Origin: Piscirickettsiaceae bacterium
Lineage (GTDB): Bacteria; Pseudomonadota; Gammaproteobacteria; Nitrosococcales; Methylophagaceae
Direction of reading: 5' to 3'
Assembly: GCA_024685995.1 (NCBI GenBank)
Contig: JAIBDY010000001.1
Location: 43,719 to 107,718 of the forward strand
Length of the DNA: 64,000 bases
Shown here piece by piece: positions 16,901 to 25,398 of the stretch (the first letter of the stretch is position 1; the number at the start of each line of letters is the position of its first letter). The translations under genes were made by a program, and so were the position numbers. The notes below the pieces were generated by a model. The model had not been told where the DNA came from, made no database searches, and saw nothing but the letters and a program-made list of their open reading frames with translations.

Positions 16901-17905
16901 TTAATCACGTGTTAACACCAGCCTATAATGTGCCTCACCCGCTCTTAAGCGGTTCACCGCCGCATTGATATCGTCGAATCGAAACATTTCCACCGTCGGC
17001 TTAACATCATGACGTTGGGCAAAATCCAACATATCGGCAATGACGGCCGGGCTCCCGATAGGTGAGCCAGAGACCGAGCGTTGCCCCATCAGCAAACTGA
17101 AAACATTAATATCTAAAGGTTCGAGCGTTGCCCCCACAAAATGTAGTCGACCACGTGCATTTAAAGTACTTAAATATAAATTCCAATCCAATTTCACATT
17201 CACCGTTGAAATAATCAAATCAAATTGACCAGCTGCCGCGGCCACTGCCGCTTCATCACGTGAATTGAGAGTATGATGAGCGCCTAACTTTAGCGCTTCT
17301 TGTTGCTTTGCGTCATGTGAAGTGAATGCCGTCACTTCACATCCCCAAGCATTTAGAAATTGTAACGCTAAATGTCCTAGGCCACCGATACCGATAACAC
17401 CTACTTTGTCAGTAGGCTTAATATTGAACTGTACCAAAGGGTTAAATACCGTAATCCCTGCACAGAATAACGGCCCTGCTGAAGCGAGGTCTATCCCGTC
17501 AGGGATCGGGACAACACTGTTGCCATCGGCACGCACTTTATCGGCAAAACCACCATAATGTCCCACAACAGTGCCTTGTGCAGAAGCGCATAGATTATGA
17601 TCGTTACTATCGCAATGTTGACAATCATTACAGAAGCCCGAGTGCCAACCTAGCCCAACGGTTTGGCCCAAGGTTAAATGGCGCACATCGTCTCCCAGTT
17701 GGACAATGGTACCGACAACCTCATGACCCGGAACAAGAGGATATTGCGTCATGCCCCAAGCATCATCAATCATACTGATATCACTATGGCAGATCCCACA
17801 ATAAAGCACTTCAATTTCTACTTGTTGTGCTAATAACTCACCGGGATCGTATTCAAAAGGCTTTAGTTCACCATTGGGTTCAAAGACTGCATAGGCTTTT
17901 ATCAT
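16901..17905 (-). CDS. Zinc-dependent NAD(P) alcohol dehydrogenase (CAD/YahK-like)
   Basis: 334 residues. Medium-chain dehydrogenase: catalytic zinc region CGICHSD (36-42) and GHEVVG (60-65), structural zinc lobe FCNDCQHCDSNDHNLC, and Rossmann motif VIGIGGLGH. The overall pattern is that of the cinnamyl alcohol dehydrogenase subgroup (YahK, AdhC), usually NADPH-linked aldehyde reductases of broad range. First gene of a two-gene unit with the NTF2-like lipoprotein. Upstream lies a 452-bp gene-free region. Substrate not predictable; an aldehyde detoxification role is common in the family. Confidence 0.92.
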   Translation of the reverse strand: MIKAYAVFEPNGELKPFEYDPGELLAQQVEIEVLYCGICHSDISMIDDAWGMTQYPLVPGHEVVGTIVQLGDDVRHLTLGQTVGLGWHSGFCNDCQHCDSNDHNLCASAQGTVVGHYGGFADKVRADGNSVVPIPDGIDLASAGPLFCAGITVFNPLVQFNIKPTDKVGVIGIGGLGHLALQFLNAWGCEVTAFTSHDAKQQEALKLGAHHTLNSRDEAAVAAAAGQFDLIISTVNVKLDWNLYLSTLNARGRLHFVGATLEPLDINVFSLLMGQRSVSGSPIGSPAVIADMLDFAQRHDVKPTVEMFRFDDINAAVNRLRAGEAHYRLVLTRD

Positions 17906-18357
17906 AATATTTCTCCACTTGTATCATAGGCCAGTTACGGCTCGATCAATGTCAGAGTGAATCAACTGATGACTTAATTGTACTCCCGAAAGTTATCTTG
18001 CGATCCCTTTATTGTCGGTTCTCAACTGCTTTTCTCTTTGCCAGTATTGTTCGCTATCAGACTGATCAAGTTGTTCAGTCTAGTTTCTAAAATACGCGGT
18101 CACCGATATCGGTATACAGGGCCATCACGCAACATCAATATCTTTAGACCCGCGTGCGCTGCTAATTATGTTCACACATAAACGATTTACCTCGGCTTGG
18201 GCCACGTTAAGCTGGGCATCCCAAGCTGCCATCGCAACAAAAAAGAATAATTGCAAGTCACTCAAGCAATCAAACTTTTTTGCCGCGATGGCATCTCTTT
18301 AGCTAACTGACTTCGTTAAGACAACTTCATTGAAATAAAGAAATCACGCCACCGTTA
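17906..18357. other. Gene-free region with two inverted repeats
   Basis: 452 bp between the alcohol dehydrogenase start and the MAPEG stop. Only short open frames without an SD or family resemblance are present. It should hold the dehydrogenase promoter. Two structures stand out: AGACTGA / TCAGTCT (18059-18081, 9-nt loop) and a longer imperfect inverted repeat (18227-18293, listed separately). Confidence 0.6.
18227..18293. repeat. 28-bp imperfect inverted repeat, 11-nt loop
   Basis: Arms 18227-18254 and 18266-18293 match at 23 of 28 positions when one is reverse-complemented. The outer nine (TGCCATCGC) and the CAAAAAAG block are perfect. It forms a 67-nt stem-loop in otherwise gene-free DNA. 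It could be a small mobile-element remnant, a REP/MITE-like unit or a bidirectional terminator; the A/T blocks lie inside the stem, unlike a classical terminator. Confidence 0.6.
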
Positions 18358-18753
18358 TTACATCAAACCTAAAGCGGTCATACCTAAAAGCAGTTGACAT
18401 GCAAAGCCAACTGCAAAGGCCAATGTTCTGATCAGTGGGATACCAAATGTGTAAACAATATAATGCGTCACACGTGCCCAGAAATAGACCATACAAGCCA
18501 ACGTTGTCATTTCATTGCTCGTTCCAGATAGGTGTACGACAAATACCAGCGGGGCAAACACGACTAAATTCTCAACCGCATTACTATGGGCTTTTTTCAT
18601 CCGGTCTGCCCAAGGTGACAATGGTAATGGGCTTTCAGGATAACCAACTGTGTCCAAAAGGCCTCTTACCCCGATCGTATTCAAAATATACAATACCCAC
18701 ATTACACCCGTGAATAAACTCACCCATGTTAAATACATTAGTTCCATTGTCAT
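18358..18753 (-). CDS. MAPEG-family membrane protein
   Basis: 131 residues with four membrane helices (about 5-25, 55-80, 82-105, 108-130). The MAPEG core includes the RMKKAHSNAVENLVVFAPLV segment (the E/N-containing helix typical of microsomal GST-like proteins) and the YFWARVTHYIVYTFGIP motif. SD AGGAG lies 7 nt before ATG 18753, which selects MTMELMYL over an internal Met. Bacterial MAPEG proteins are often glutathione transferase-like, but activity is not established for this small group. Transcribed alone. Confidence 0.9.
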   Translation of the reverse strand: MTMELMYLTWVSLFTGVMWVLYILNTIGVRGLLDTVGYPESPLPLSPWADRMKKAHSNAVENLVVFAPLVFVVHLSGTSNEMTTLACMVYFWARVTHYIVYTFGIPLIRTLAFAVGFACQLLLGMTALGLM

Positions 18754-18840
18754 TCGCTATCTCCTGATTAATACTGATTTATGATTGCATTAGAGTCCGC
18801 CTTTGATTGGCGATACTCGTCATGGCTCGTTACATACTGA

Positions 18841-18892
18841 CATAACAGCGAGGTTATGCCGCCAGATCAAATAAAAAATCGCTTCGATTTTT
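18841..18892 (-). terminator. AT-rich terminator hairpin after ppk2
   Basis: Perfect hairpin AAAAATCG-CTT-CGATTTTT (18874-18892). Read on the minus strand, it is followed by TTATTT, 39 bp past the ppk2 stop. A second hairpin CATAAC/GTTATG (18841-18858) lies just beyond. The stem is low in GC, so termination may be partial. It is nearly symmetrical and could work in both directions. Confidence 0.55.
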
Positions 18893-18930
18893 ATTCTGAC
18901 CATTTAGTATAGATAAATAATATCGTACAA

Positions 18931-19809
18931 TCAATATGCATCATTAAGGCGGTTTTTATACTCCTCAAAACGGGCTTTGACCGTGTCATCGACCGTTGGG
19001 TAATGTAAATCAAGCGATTGCATTGTTTTTAAAATGATTTCAGCAACTTTGAGCCGCATAAAAGGTTTATTGTCTGCAGGAATAGCATACCAAGGTGCCC
19101 AAGGACGAGAAGTCTCTCTCAACGCAATATCAAAAGCATGCATATAACTATCCCAGTAGTCACGTTGATCGATATCAGCTTCTGAAAACTTCCAATGCTT
19201 ATCTGGTTCTTTCAAGCGAGATAAAAAACGGTTTTTTTGCTCATCTTTCGATACATTCAACCAAAATTTAATCACGACCGTGCCATTTGTCGCAATATGC
19301 TTTTCCATCTCATTAATAGAGTTATAACGACTCTGCCACAGCGTGTCCATATTGATATTGGGTAATCGTTGTAAGTTAATGATATCGGGATGAACACGCG
19401 CCACTAACACTTCTTCATAATGACTACGGTTAAAGATGCCAATACGTCCACGCTCGGGGAGGGCTTTATTACTACGCCATAAGAAATCATGATCCAGTTC
19501 AGCAGTGCTCGGCTTTTTAAAAGAATGTACCTGACAGCCAGCAGGGTTTAATCCCCTAGTCACCGCTCGAATCGTACTGTCCTTGCCGCCCGCATCCATT
19601 GCTTGAAAAACCAGCAAAATGGAGTGATGGTCATGGGCGTACATCATCTGTTGAAGCGCATCAATTTCTGCAACGATTTCTTTTAACTGCTTTTTACAAG
19701 CCTTTTTTGTCGGTACCTCACCATACGCATCCGCAGAAGTATGTGTTTGAGCAATATTGAAATGCCCATCAAAAGGCACTAAAAAAGGGCTTTTCACGAA
19801 CGACTTCAT
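18931..19809 (-). CDS. Polyphosphate kinase 2 family nucleotide phosphotransferase (PPK2)
   Basis: 292 residues from ATG 19809; the TTG at 19818 has an SD only 1 nt away and was rejected. Walker A-like VFQAMDAGGKDSTIRAV, Walker B-like GRIGIFNRSHYEEVLVARVHP, and the lid segment KFWLNVSKDEQKNRFLSR. The opening FLVPFDGHFNIAQ fits the single-domain class III/PPK2_rel_1 type (TIGR03709), which phosphorylates AMP and ADP with polyphosphate. Class assignment is tentative. It lies 40 bp after nhaA on the same strand, at the end of an MBL-tpm-nhaA-ppk2 run, with a terminator hairpin behind it. Confidence 0.92.
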   Translation of the reverse strand: MKSFVKSPFLVPFDGHFNIAQTHTSADAYGEVPTKKACKKQLKEIVAEIDALQQMMYAHDHHSILLVFQAMDAGGKDSTIRAVTRGLNPAGCQVHSFKKPSTAELDHDFLWRSNKALPERGRIGIFNRSHYEEVLVARVHPDIINLQRLPNINMDTLWQSRYNSINEMEKHIATNGTVVIKFWLNVSKDEQKNRFLSRLKEPDKHWKFSEADIDQRDYWDSYMHAFDIALRETSRPWAPWYAIPADNKPFMRLKVAEIILKTMQSLDLHYPTVDDTVKARFEEYKNRLNDAY

Positions 19810-19849
19810 CTCTCTCAAACTCCAAGTTATTTAAGAATTTGGTGCAAAC

Positions 19850-21040
19850 CTAACCATGCTCAGCTACCTCTGATTTTTTGCCCATTCGTAATAAGCTATA
19901 ACCCAAAACACCAGATGCAAAAGAACCTAACAAAATAGCCAGTTTATCGGTAAATTGGAATGCTTGATCATCAACAAAGGCCAATGATGCAATAAATAAA
20001 CTCATCGTGAAGCCGATACCTGTTAATACCGATACGCCGTAGAGTTGCATCCAGTTACTGCCTTCGGGCAATACGGCCAATTTTAGTTTAATCGCAATAT
20101 AACTAAACCCAAACACGCCTAATTGCTTACCGACAAATAAGCCAAGCATAATACCTAAAGGAACCTGACTGGTCATTTGTGTCAGTGATATTTCGGTCAC
20201 ATTCACCCCAGCATTCACAAAAGCAAACAAAGGCAAAATCAAAAAAGCCACCCAGAAATGTAAGTCATGCTCCAACTCTTTCAACACAGAAACATGCATG
20301 CCATCACGCGTTGCATTCAATGGAATAGTGAATGCCAGTGCCACCCCCGCTAAGGTTGCATGGACCCCTGACTTCAACACACTCACCCACAACACCCAGC
20401 CGACAATAAAATAGGCCGCTTTTTTGGTGACGTTAAATAGGTTCAAGGCCACCAAAACCGCCAAGGAAATAAATGCGACTGTAATAGATAATGTGGATAA
20501 ATCCGTTGTGTAGAACAATGCGATAATGACGATGGCACCCAAATCGTCAATGATCGCCAATGCCATTAAAAACAACTTCAACGAAACCGGCACACGACGT
20601 CCTAGCATCGACAAAATTCCTAGCGCAAAGGCAATATCGGTCGCGGTTGGAATCGCCCAACCATTAATGGCTATGGGATTGTCGTTAGCGTGATTAAAAG
20701 CAATATAAACTAAAGCCGGTACTATCATACCCCCTAGTGCGGCGATACCTGGCAGGATAGCTTGTTTAACGGAAGATAAGTGCCCTTCTATTAACTCTCT
20801 CTTAACTTCAAGGCCAATGAGTAAAAAGAAAATCGCCATTAAACCATCATTAACCCAAAGGTAAAGCGATTTATCTAGGTGCAAAGCACCAATGTGAATT
20901 TCCACCGGAATATAAAGGAAAGATTGATATAACGGCGCTAAAAAGGAATTGCTTAAAAATAATGCAAACACAGTCGCGAAAATCAATAAAATGCCGCTCG
21001 AGGATTCCCTCTCTATAAATTCTTCAATAATATTATTCAT
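19850..21040 (-). CDS. nhaA: Na+/H+ antiporter NhaA
   Basis: 396 residues from ATG 21040 (the preceding TTG is not used; AGAG lies 6 nt upstream of the ATG). Twelve helices with the NhaA signatures: [16 protein letters not shown] in the first third, [11 protein letters not shown] (the helix IV unwound TATD motif), and [18 protein letters not shown] carrying the paired aspartates (IDDLGA) that bind Na+ and H+. Length matches E. coli NhaA (388). Suggests a saline habitat. It sits 54 bp after tpm and 40 bp before ppk2, so it may be co-transcribed with both. Confidence 0.97.
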   Translation of the reverse strand: MNNIIEEFIERESSSGILLIFATVFALFLSNSFLAPLYQSFLYIPVEIHIGALHLDKSLYLWVNDGLMAIFFLLIGLEVKRELIEGHLSSVKQAILPGIAALGGMIVPALVYIAFNHANDNPIAINGWAIPTATDIAFALGILSMLGRRVPVSLKLFLMALAIIDDLGAIVIIALFYTTDLSTLSITVAFISLAVLVALNLFNVTKKAAYFIVGWVLWVSVLKSGVHATLAGVALAFTIPLNATRDGMHVSVLKELEHDLHFWVAFLILPLFAFVNAGVNVTEISLTQMTSQVPLGIMLGLFVGKQLGVFGFSYIAIKLKLAVLPEGSNWMQLYGVSVLTGIGFTMSLFIASLAFVDDQAFQFTDKLAILLGSFASGVLGYSLLRMGKKSEVAEHG

Positions 21041-21094
21041 CAAGATCTCTAATTAATTTTTACTAATACTTCGCCTAATCACTCGCAACACACC

Positions 21095-21739
21095 TTAAGT
21101 AGCTTGCAAAAGCCAGACATTTTCTGTGGCCGGACATCGACCTTTCATACCGCCTTCAACAGCACAATGTGCTAAGAGTACCATCTTATAATGCTGGTTA
21201 TAATGTACTTTCAACTCATCATTAGTCACCGAAAAAGGTGGCCCATTGATAGTCGTTTGATCATATGCATAAGTGATCACCAACTGCGGTGCCGTACTTG
21301 AAATCAACCTAATTTGCTGTGCATAGTCAGATCGCATTTCAGCCGGCAAAGCAACCATGGCTGCTCGATCATACACGGCATCGATATGAATGCCATCCAA
21401 ATCTTGTATTGTCAGATCGAATAAGTCACCTACAAAAATACACACACCTTCATATTGATAACGTTTAAAGTCACGAAAATAGGTGATAACAGGTTTGACA
21501 GCTAAGTCTTCAAACAGAGCGATCACCGCGGGTTCATGTAGCTCAATACCGACAACTCGATAGCCTTTGGCAATTAACCAAGCAATATCTAATGTCTTCC
21601 CACATAACGGTAAGAATAGCCTGTCTCCAGGCTTCAATGCTAAGCGATCAACATATTTAATCAAAAAAGCATTGACGGTATCGCGGTGAAACCCTATCTG
21701 ATTTTCCTGCCATTTTTGATGCCAAAAGGCTGCATCCAT
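21095..21739 (-). CDS. tpm: Thiopurine S-methyltransferase-like protein (TPMT)
   Basis: 214 residues, the length of bacterial TPMTs. Diagnostic features are FWHQKWQENQIGFH at residues 5-18, the SAM-binding region FLPLCGKTLDIAWLIAKGYRVVGIE, and DAVYDRAAMVALPAEMR. SD AGG lies 8 nt before ATG 21739. In bacteria this enzyme methylates thiols and also tellurite, selenite and possibly arsenic species. It follows the MBL hydrolase by 17 bp. Role here unknown; a metalloid link with the arsenosugar operon is only a thought. Confidence 0.95.
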   Translation of the reverse strand: MDAAFWHQKWQENQIGFHRDTVNAFLIKYVDRLALKPGDRLFLPLCGKTLDIAWLIAKGYRVVGIELHEPAVIALFEDLAVKPVITYFRDFKRYQYEGVCIFVGDLFDLTIQDLDGIHIDAVYDRAAMVALPAEMRSDYAQQIRLISSTAPQLVITYAYDQTTINGPPFSVTNDELKVHYNQHYKMVLLAHCAVEGGMKGRCPATENVWLLQAT

Positions 21740-21756
21740 ATTATTTACCTAGTCTC

Positions 21757-22668
21757 TTAATCGCTCTGTCTACTGAGGCTGGCTGCAATAATTGCAATCC
21801 AAACATCCGTAGATAAGAACCCCACAGCCCAATCTTCCCACTCTAAAGACAAGCCTTCAGTTTGAATTTGTTCAACGGTCATGCCTTTGGCCAACATCGC
21901 CTCAACCTCTACTGTGGTGCCAACTAACATGTCGTAAAAGTCTTCAAGCTCCGCTTTTGAGGACACGGGTCCGTGCCCAGGGATAACCACCGTGTCATCG
22001 TCGATACGTTCAAGCACCGCAGCAACATTGTCGGCCATTTTACGGACATCGCCGCCCGTATCCACATCCACAAAAGGATAAAATCCAGAGAAAAAATGAT
22101 CGCCCATATGCACAATATTAGACTGTTTTAAAAATATAATAGAGTCCCCATCGGTATGCCCATTGGCGAAATGCACAACCTCCAATGTTTCACCATTCAC
22201 CGTCAAGGTTAATGATTTATTATAGGTTATTGACGGTACCGCATGCGGCACATAAGGTTCAGACACCATGCCAAACAGTTTTATTTCTTGACGGGTTAAC
22301 AATCGGCTACGGACATTATCATGCGCTACTATCGGTGCATATTGCCCAATCATATTATTGCCTTGTGTATGGTCGCCATGCCAATGTGTATTAATCAAGT
22401 AGCGTACTTGCTCAACACCACCATGGCTATCTAATTCAGCGGCCAGTGCTTCAGACATTTCAGTATAATCCGCATCGATCAATACCAAACCTTGTTCACC
22501 GGTAATTAAGGCAATATTGCCCCCTTTTCCTTGTAATACGAAAATATGAGGTGACAATGGTGTCGTTTTAAATGATGTCGTTTGGGCATGGTGGCCATCA
22601 GTGTCGCTATAAGCGAGAGGACTACCAATCAGCAAAGTGGATAAACACAGAAATTTGAATATTTTCAT
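21757..22668 (-). CDS. Exported MBL-fold metallo-hydrolase
   Basis: 303 residues from ATG 22668 (AAGGA 6 nt upstream; the upstream frame start at 22692 is rejected). Signal peptide with cleavage near residue 20 (PLAYSD). The metallo-beta-lactamase fold carries the di-zinc motif THWHGDHTQGN, a later His in NGHTDGDS (third ligand position), VDVDTGGD and the last ligand in VIPGHGPVS. This is a periplasmic class B-like hydrolase; many relatives are alkyl/aryl-sulfatase-, glyoxalase- or quinoprotein-associated, so substrate cannot be named. It is first in the MBL-tpm-nhaA-ppk2 run, downstream of the palindromic intergenic region. Confidence 0.9.
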   Translation of the reverse strand: MKIFKFLCLSTLLIGSPLAYSDTDGHHAQTTSFKTTPLSPHIFVLQGKGGNIALITGEQGLVLIDADYTEMSEALAAELDSHGGVEQVRYLINTHWHGDHTQGNNMIGQYAPIVAHDNVRSRLLTRQEIKLFGMVSEPYVPHAVPSITYNKSLTLTVNGETLEVVHFANGHTDGDSIIFLKQSNIVHMGDHFFSGFYPFVDVDTGGDVRKMADNVAAVLERIDDDTVVIPGHGPVSSKAELEDFYDMLVGTTVEVEAMLAKGMTVEQIQTEGLSLEWEDWAVGFLSTDVWIAIIAASLSRQSD

Positions 22669-22779
22669 CTTAAATCCTTCGTTGTTGACCACATAATGTC
22701 CACATTTTACATCTTAAATTAGCAACCGTCATACCATAACAAGTCACCTTATCAGCTTCGAGCCCAGTTATGACCACGC

Positions 22780-22888
22780 CACTGTGAAGCATTTTTGTAC
22801 TGATAAAAAACCTTGTCTAACTAATACGCCGTTTCATGGCGTACTAAGTCAGTACTTTTTTATGACGCACAAAATGCTAAGCACAGTG
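22780..22888. repeat. 109-bp imperfect palindromic element
   Basis: Outer arms CACTGTG (22780-22786) and CACAGTG (22882-22888) are exact reverse complements. Inside, AGCATTTTTGT pairs with ACAAAATGCT, GTACTGA (22798) matches TCAGTAC, and the centre is TACGCC-GTTTCAT-GGCGTA (22825-22843). The midpoint of the outer arms (22834) coincides with the central hairpin, so the whole segment is one palindrome with small indels. It lies in the 388-bp space between two divergent genes. It looks like a MITE- or ERIC-like unit; no second copy was seen in this window. Confidence 0.65.
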
Positions 22889-22960
22889 TAACAAGCAATT
22901 AAGATTAACCCCTATAGCTACTTACGCACACAATGATAACGATACAATGCTGAAATAAAA

Positions 22961-23051
22961 ATGAACGCCGCTGGTCACCAGCGTAAGTTCATAACGGCTT
23001 TTTTAAAGCCGCTAATGCTATGATTAGCGCTCGAACAACAAACACTCGAGC
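22961..23051 (+). promoter_or_regulatory. Four tandem hairpins directly before the ydjM-like start
   Basis: Four consecutive inverted repeats end 5 bp before the ATG: ATGAAC..CGCTGGT-C-ACCAGCG..GTTCAT (22961-22992); CGGCTTT-TTT-AAAGCCG (22995-23011); CGCTAAT-GCTATG-ATTAGCG (23010-23029); GCTCGA/TCGAGC (23029-23051). The last right arm contains the only SD-like GAG, 6 nt from the ATG, so folding would mask it. Consistent with a structured 5' leader (attenuator or translational control) or stacked operators; not a known riboswitch. Confidence 0.55.
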
Positions 23052-23056
23052 AACAG

Positions 23057-24094
23057 ATGGACCCATTAAGTCAAAGCGTCGTTGGCATGACGGCCTCCCA
23101 AGTTGTATCAAACCGGAAAAATATTGTGTCGGCCAGTCTGCTCGGTTTTTTTTCAGGTATGGCTGCTGATCTTGATATCTTTATCCGCTCGGATGAAGAT
23201 CCCCTATTGTTTTTAGAATTTCATCGCCAATTTACCCATTCCATTATCTTCATGCCGCTAGGGGGGCTAATCTGCGCGATTGTCTTTTGGTTTATCAGCA
23301 AAGCCTTCGTTAAGCATCCCTCTCTCACCTTCGCCCATACCTATTTATACTGCACAGTGGCATATTCGACTCATGGTTTATTGGATGCCTGTACCAGTTA
23401 CGGCACCCAATTATTTTGGCCCTTTAGCGCACAACGTATTGCTTGGAATAATGTATCGATTGTTGATCCCTTATTTACCTTGCCCTTATTATTAATCGTT
23501 GGTTTCGCCTTATTTCAACGGTCTCGAAAAATCGCTGGGCTGGCAGCGGCTTACGTTGTTATATACCTCAGCTTCGGGTTAATACAAGAACAGCGTGCAA
23601 AGACCACAGCCCAACAAATAGCCGATAGCCGTGGCCATCAAGCGATTAACCTGAATGTAAAGCCGAGCTTCATGAATGTGATTGTTTGGAAAAGCATCTA
23701 CGAGCACGATGGGCAATACTATGTGGATGCCATCAGGGTGTTAGATCAAACTCAGTTTTTTGAAGGGGATTCAACGGCTAAATTAAATCTTGACCGCGAC
23801 TTTCCTTGGTTAGACAAAACGAGCCAACAAGCCAAAGATATCGGACGCTTTGCTTGGTTCTCTGCACAACACCTCGCGCTAGATCCAAACAACACTAGCC
23901 GCATTATCGATATGCGTTATTCCATGTTGCCCAATAAAATAGATGGCCTGTGGGGAATAGAATTAGATTCTACAGCGAGTAAAGCCGACCATGTCAAATG
24001 GGTACAAATTAACCAGCGGCAAGATCGTCAACGTAACCTTGTCCAATTATGGTCAATGGTGCTCGGTCAGGGCAGTATTAAACACATTGAATAA
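23057..24094 (+). CDS. YdjM-like membrane-bound metal-dependent hydrolase
   Basis: 345 residues. The N-terminal half (1-185) is the YdjM/DUF457 fold: MDPLSQSVVGMTASQ, then GMAADLDIFIRSDEDP (metal-binding DLD), HRQFTHSIIFMP (His pair) and STHGLLDACTSYGT (HGLLD), spread over four to five membrane helices. The C-terminal half is a soluble domain, probably periplasmic or cytoplasmic, of unknown fold. E. coli YdjM is SOS-induced; no LexA box (CTG-N10-CAG) was seen just upstream. Instead the ATG is preceded by four stacked hairpins. Substrate unknown, perhaps a lipid. Confidence 0.88.
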   Translation: MDPLSQSVVGMTASQVVSNRKNIVSASLLGFFSGMAADLDIFIRSDEDPLLFLEFHRQFTHSIIFMPLGGLICAIVFWFISKAFVKHPSLTFAHTYLYCTVAYSTHGLLDACTSYGTQLFWPFSAQRIAWNNVSIVDPLFTLPLLLIVGFALFQRSRKIAGLAAAYVVIYLSFGLIQEQRAKTTAQQIADSRGHQAINLNVKPSFMNVIVWKSIYEHDGQYYVDAIRVLDQTQFFEGDSTAKLNLDRDFPWLDKTSQQAKDIGRFAWFSAQHLALDPNNTSRIIDMRYSMLPNKIDGLWGIELDSTASKADHVKWVQINQRQDRQRNLVQLWSMVLGQGSIKHIE

Positions 24095-24106
24095 GATCCT
24101 GACGCG

Positions 24107-24472
24107 TTAATCGTCATCAGAGTCATCATCACCGTCATCTTGAAATAAATCGTCTTCAAGCGCCTCTTTCTTGGCTTCGGCTTTTTCGGAAACAGAAAAT
24201 TTACGATGATTCTTCAAAAACTGATCTAACGTTTTTTGCCACGAAGCATTAAATTTCAATTCGGCCGCTTCTCGCTGTTCATCAGTGAGCGGAAAGAGTT
24301 TGGGCGTCACAATCGCTTCATCGTATAAAATGATGGCGTCTCGTTCTGTATTGTATAAATAGATTCTGCCGCGCGCAGCTTCAGGCAACTGTTCATCCCG
24401 GATGATAATTGTATTTCCTTTTAACGCCCTTAACTCTCCGTACCAAACTGTTGAATGTGCTGCATTTTTCAT
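24107..24472 (-). CDS. Small acidic-tailed protein of unknown function
   Basis: 121 residues from ATG 24472 (AGAGG about 10 nt upstream; the TTG at 24490 has no SD). The N-terminal half is beta-rich (STVWYGELRALKGNTIIIRD, then GRIYLYNTERDAIILYD), suggesting a small barrel. The second half is helical and basic. The tail is almost all Asp (DLFQDDGDDDSDDD). No family recognised with confidence. No signal peptide, so cytoplasmic. Convergent with the ydjM-like gene (12-bp gap). A 10-bp inverted repeat lies about 33 bp upstream. Confidence 0.7.
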   Translation of the reverse strand: MKNAAHSTVWYGELRALKGNTIIIRDEQLPEAARGRIYLYNTERDAIILYDEAIVTPKLFPLTDEQREAAELKFNASWQKTLDQFLKNHRKFSVSEKAEAKKEALEDDLFQDDGDDDSDDD

Positions 24473-24504
24473 AAGGAATAAACCTCTCAAAGTCTATTAA
24501 TAAC

Positions 24505-24533
24505 ATTAGGTTATATAGGTTTCATAACCTAAT
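24505..24533. promoter_or_regulatory. 10-bp perfect inverted repeat upstream of acidic-tailed protein gene
   Basis: ATTAGGTTAT (24505-24514) and ATAACCTAAT (24524-24533) separated by 9 bp, 32 bp before ATG 24472 on the minus strand and about 100 bp past the stop of the upstream glycosidase gene. No T tract follows on the minus strand, so an operator is more likely than a terminator. Confidence 0.4.
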
Positions 24534-24636
24534 TTTCGAGAATAATGCATAGGTCTAAATATTTTTACAAGCTATTTTTTCAAACGCATCTAAATTTCAG
24601 CGTTTACCGTCGGTGCAACAAACCAAAACTCGGCCA

Positions 24637-25380
24637 TTAATTTGCTTCATCGGTCGTTTCAGCGATCATGACACCAAAGACGCCATCTTGTATTAAACGT
24701 TTGTTATTCGCAGAATATATCCGAGAGACAGAGCCATCTAAATACAAGGCCATTTGGCAACCACGTTGTTTAAAATAATCAGCAAAATCGTAAAAGTTGA
24801 CAAAGCCTTTTGATATGACAAACAGTAAGCGACCATCAGGTAACACACCGACACCATTACGAACGCGTAAACTGGTCGCTCCTGGCGTTAAACGCGCATT
24901 TATTTCTCCGTCAACCACCAACAACGGCCCTGATTGCGTTGCATAGCGAACTGACTCGTCAAACTTAAATTGTGCCGTAGGAACGATCCCACCCCGCCCT
25001 GATGCCGTCACATAAAATACGCCATTGGGTTGAATATAGAAATTACCAAAAGCATGTCGACGCGTATTGAGTCGGTGCAGTATCACCCCATCTTCAATAT
25101 ACAGGCCTAAAGGTGTCAGATCTTCCTGAAAAATACCGCCATTCATCGCAAACAAAAGTGCTTTATTTTGAATTCGTAATGCAGACTTTAATCGTCGAAA
25201 ACTGCCATATGGTTGCTGGTTTTTATCTCGCCAGTAAAACGCTAAATGGTTTCGACCGGGTTCAACAATATGCTCAATAAAGCGTGATGGCACAGTCAGT
25301 TGATGCGCATGTACCCCACTTTGCCAACCGACAGCAGATATTAGCGATAGTAAGTAGAAAAGGGCAATCGGTTTGATCAT
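24637..25380 (-). CDS. Exported phosphodiester glycosidase-family protein (NAGPA/DUF2233)
   Basis: 247 residues with a Sec signal (residues 1-25, SGVHA). The NAGPA/DUF2233 domain shows LLFAMNGGIFQEDLTPLGLYIEDG, YATQSGPLLVVDGEIN, GVGVLPDGRLLFVISKG and MALYLDGSVSRIY. These glycine-rich turns match the mammalian uncovering enzyme and bacterial phosphodiester alpha-GlcNAcase relatives. Likely periplasmic, acting on a cell-wall or glycan phosphodiester; substrate unknown. ATG 25380 is preceded by GAGG. It lies 18 bp after the next small gene on the same strand and is probably co-transcribed. Confidence 0.87.
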   Translation of the reverse strand: MIKPIALFYLLSLISAVGWQSGVHAHQLTVPSRFIEHIVEPGRNHLAFYWRDKNQQPYGSFRRLKSALRIQNKALLFAMNGGIFQEDLTPLGLYIEDGVILHRLNTRRHAFGNFYIQPNGVFYVTASGRGGIVPTAQFKFDESVRYATQSGPLLVVDGEINARLTPGATSLRVRNGVGVLPDGRLLFVISKGFVNFYDFADYFKQRGCQMALYLDGSVSRIYSANNKRLIQDGVFGVMIAETTDEAN

Positions 25381-25398
25381 TATCCTCGCAACATCATA

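Noticed and set aside
17978..18181. 67-codon plus-strand open frame in the ADH-MAPEG gap
   Set aside because: No SD, no family resemblance, unusual composition; lies over an inverted repeat.
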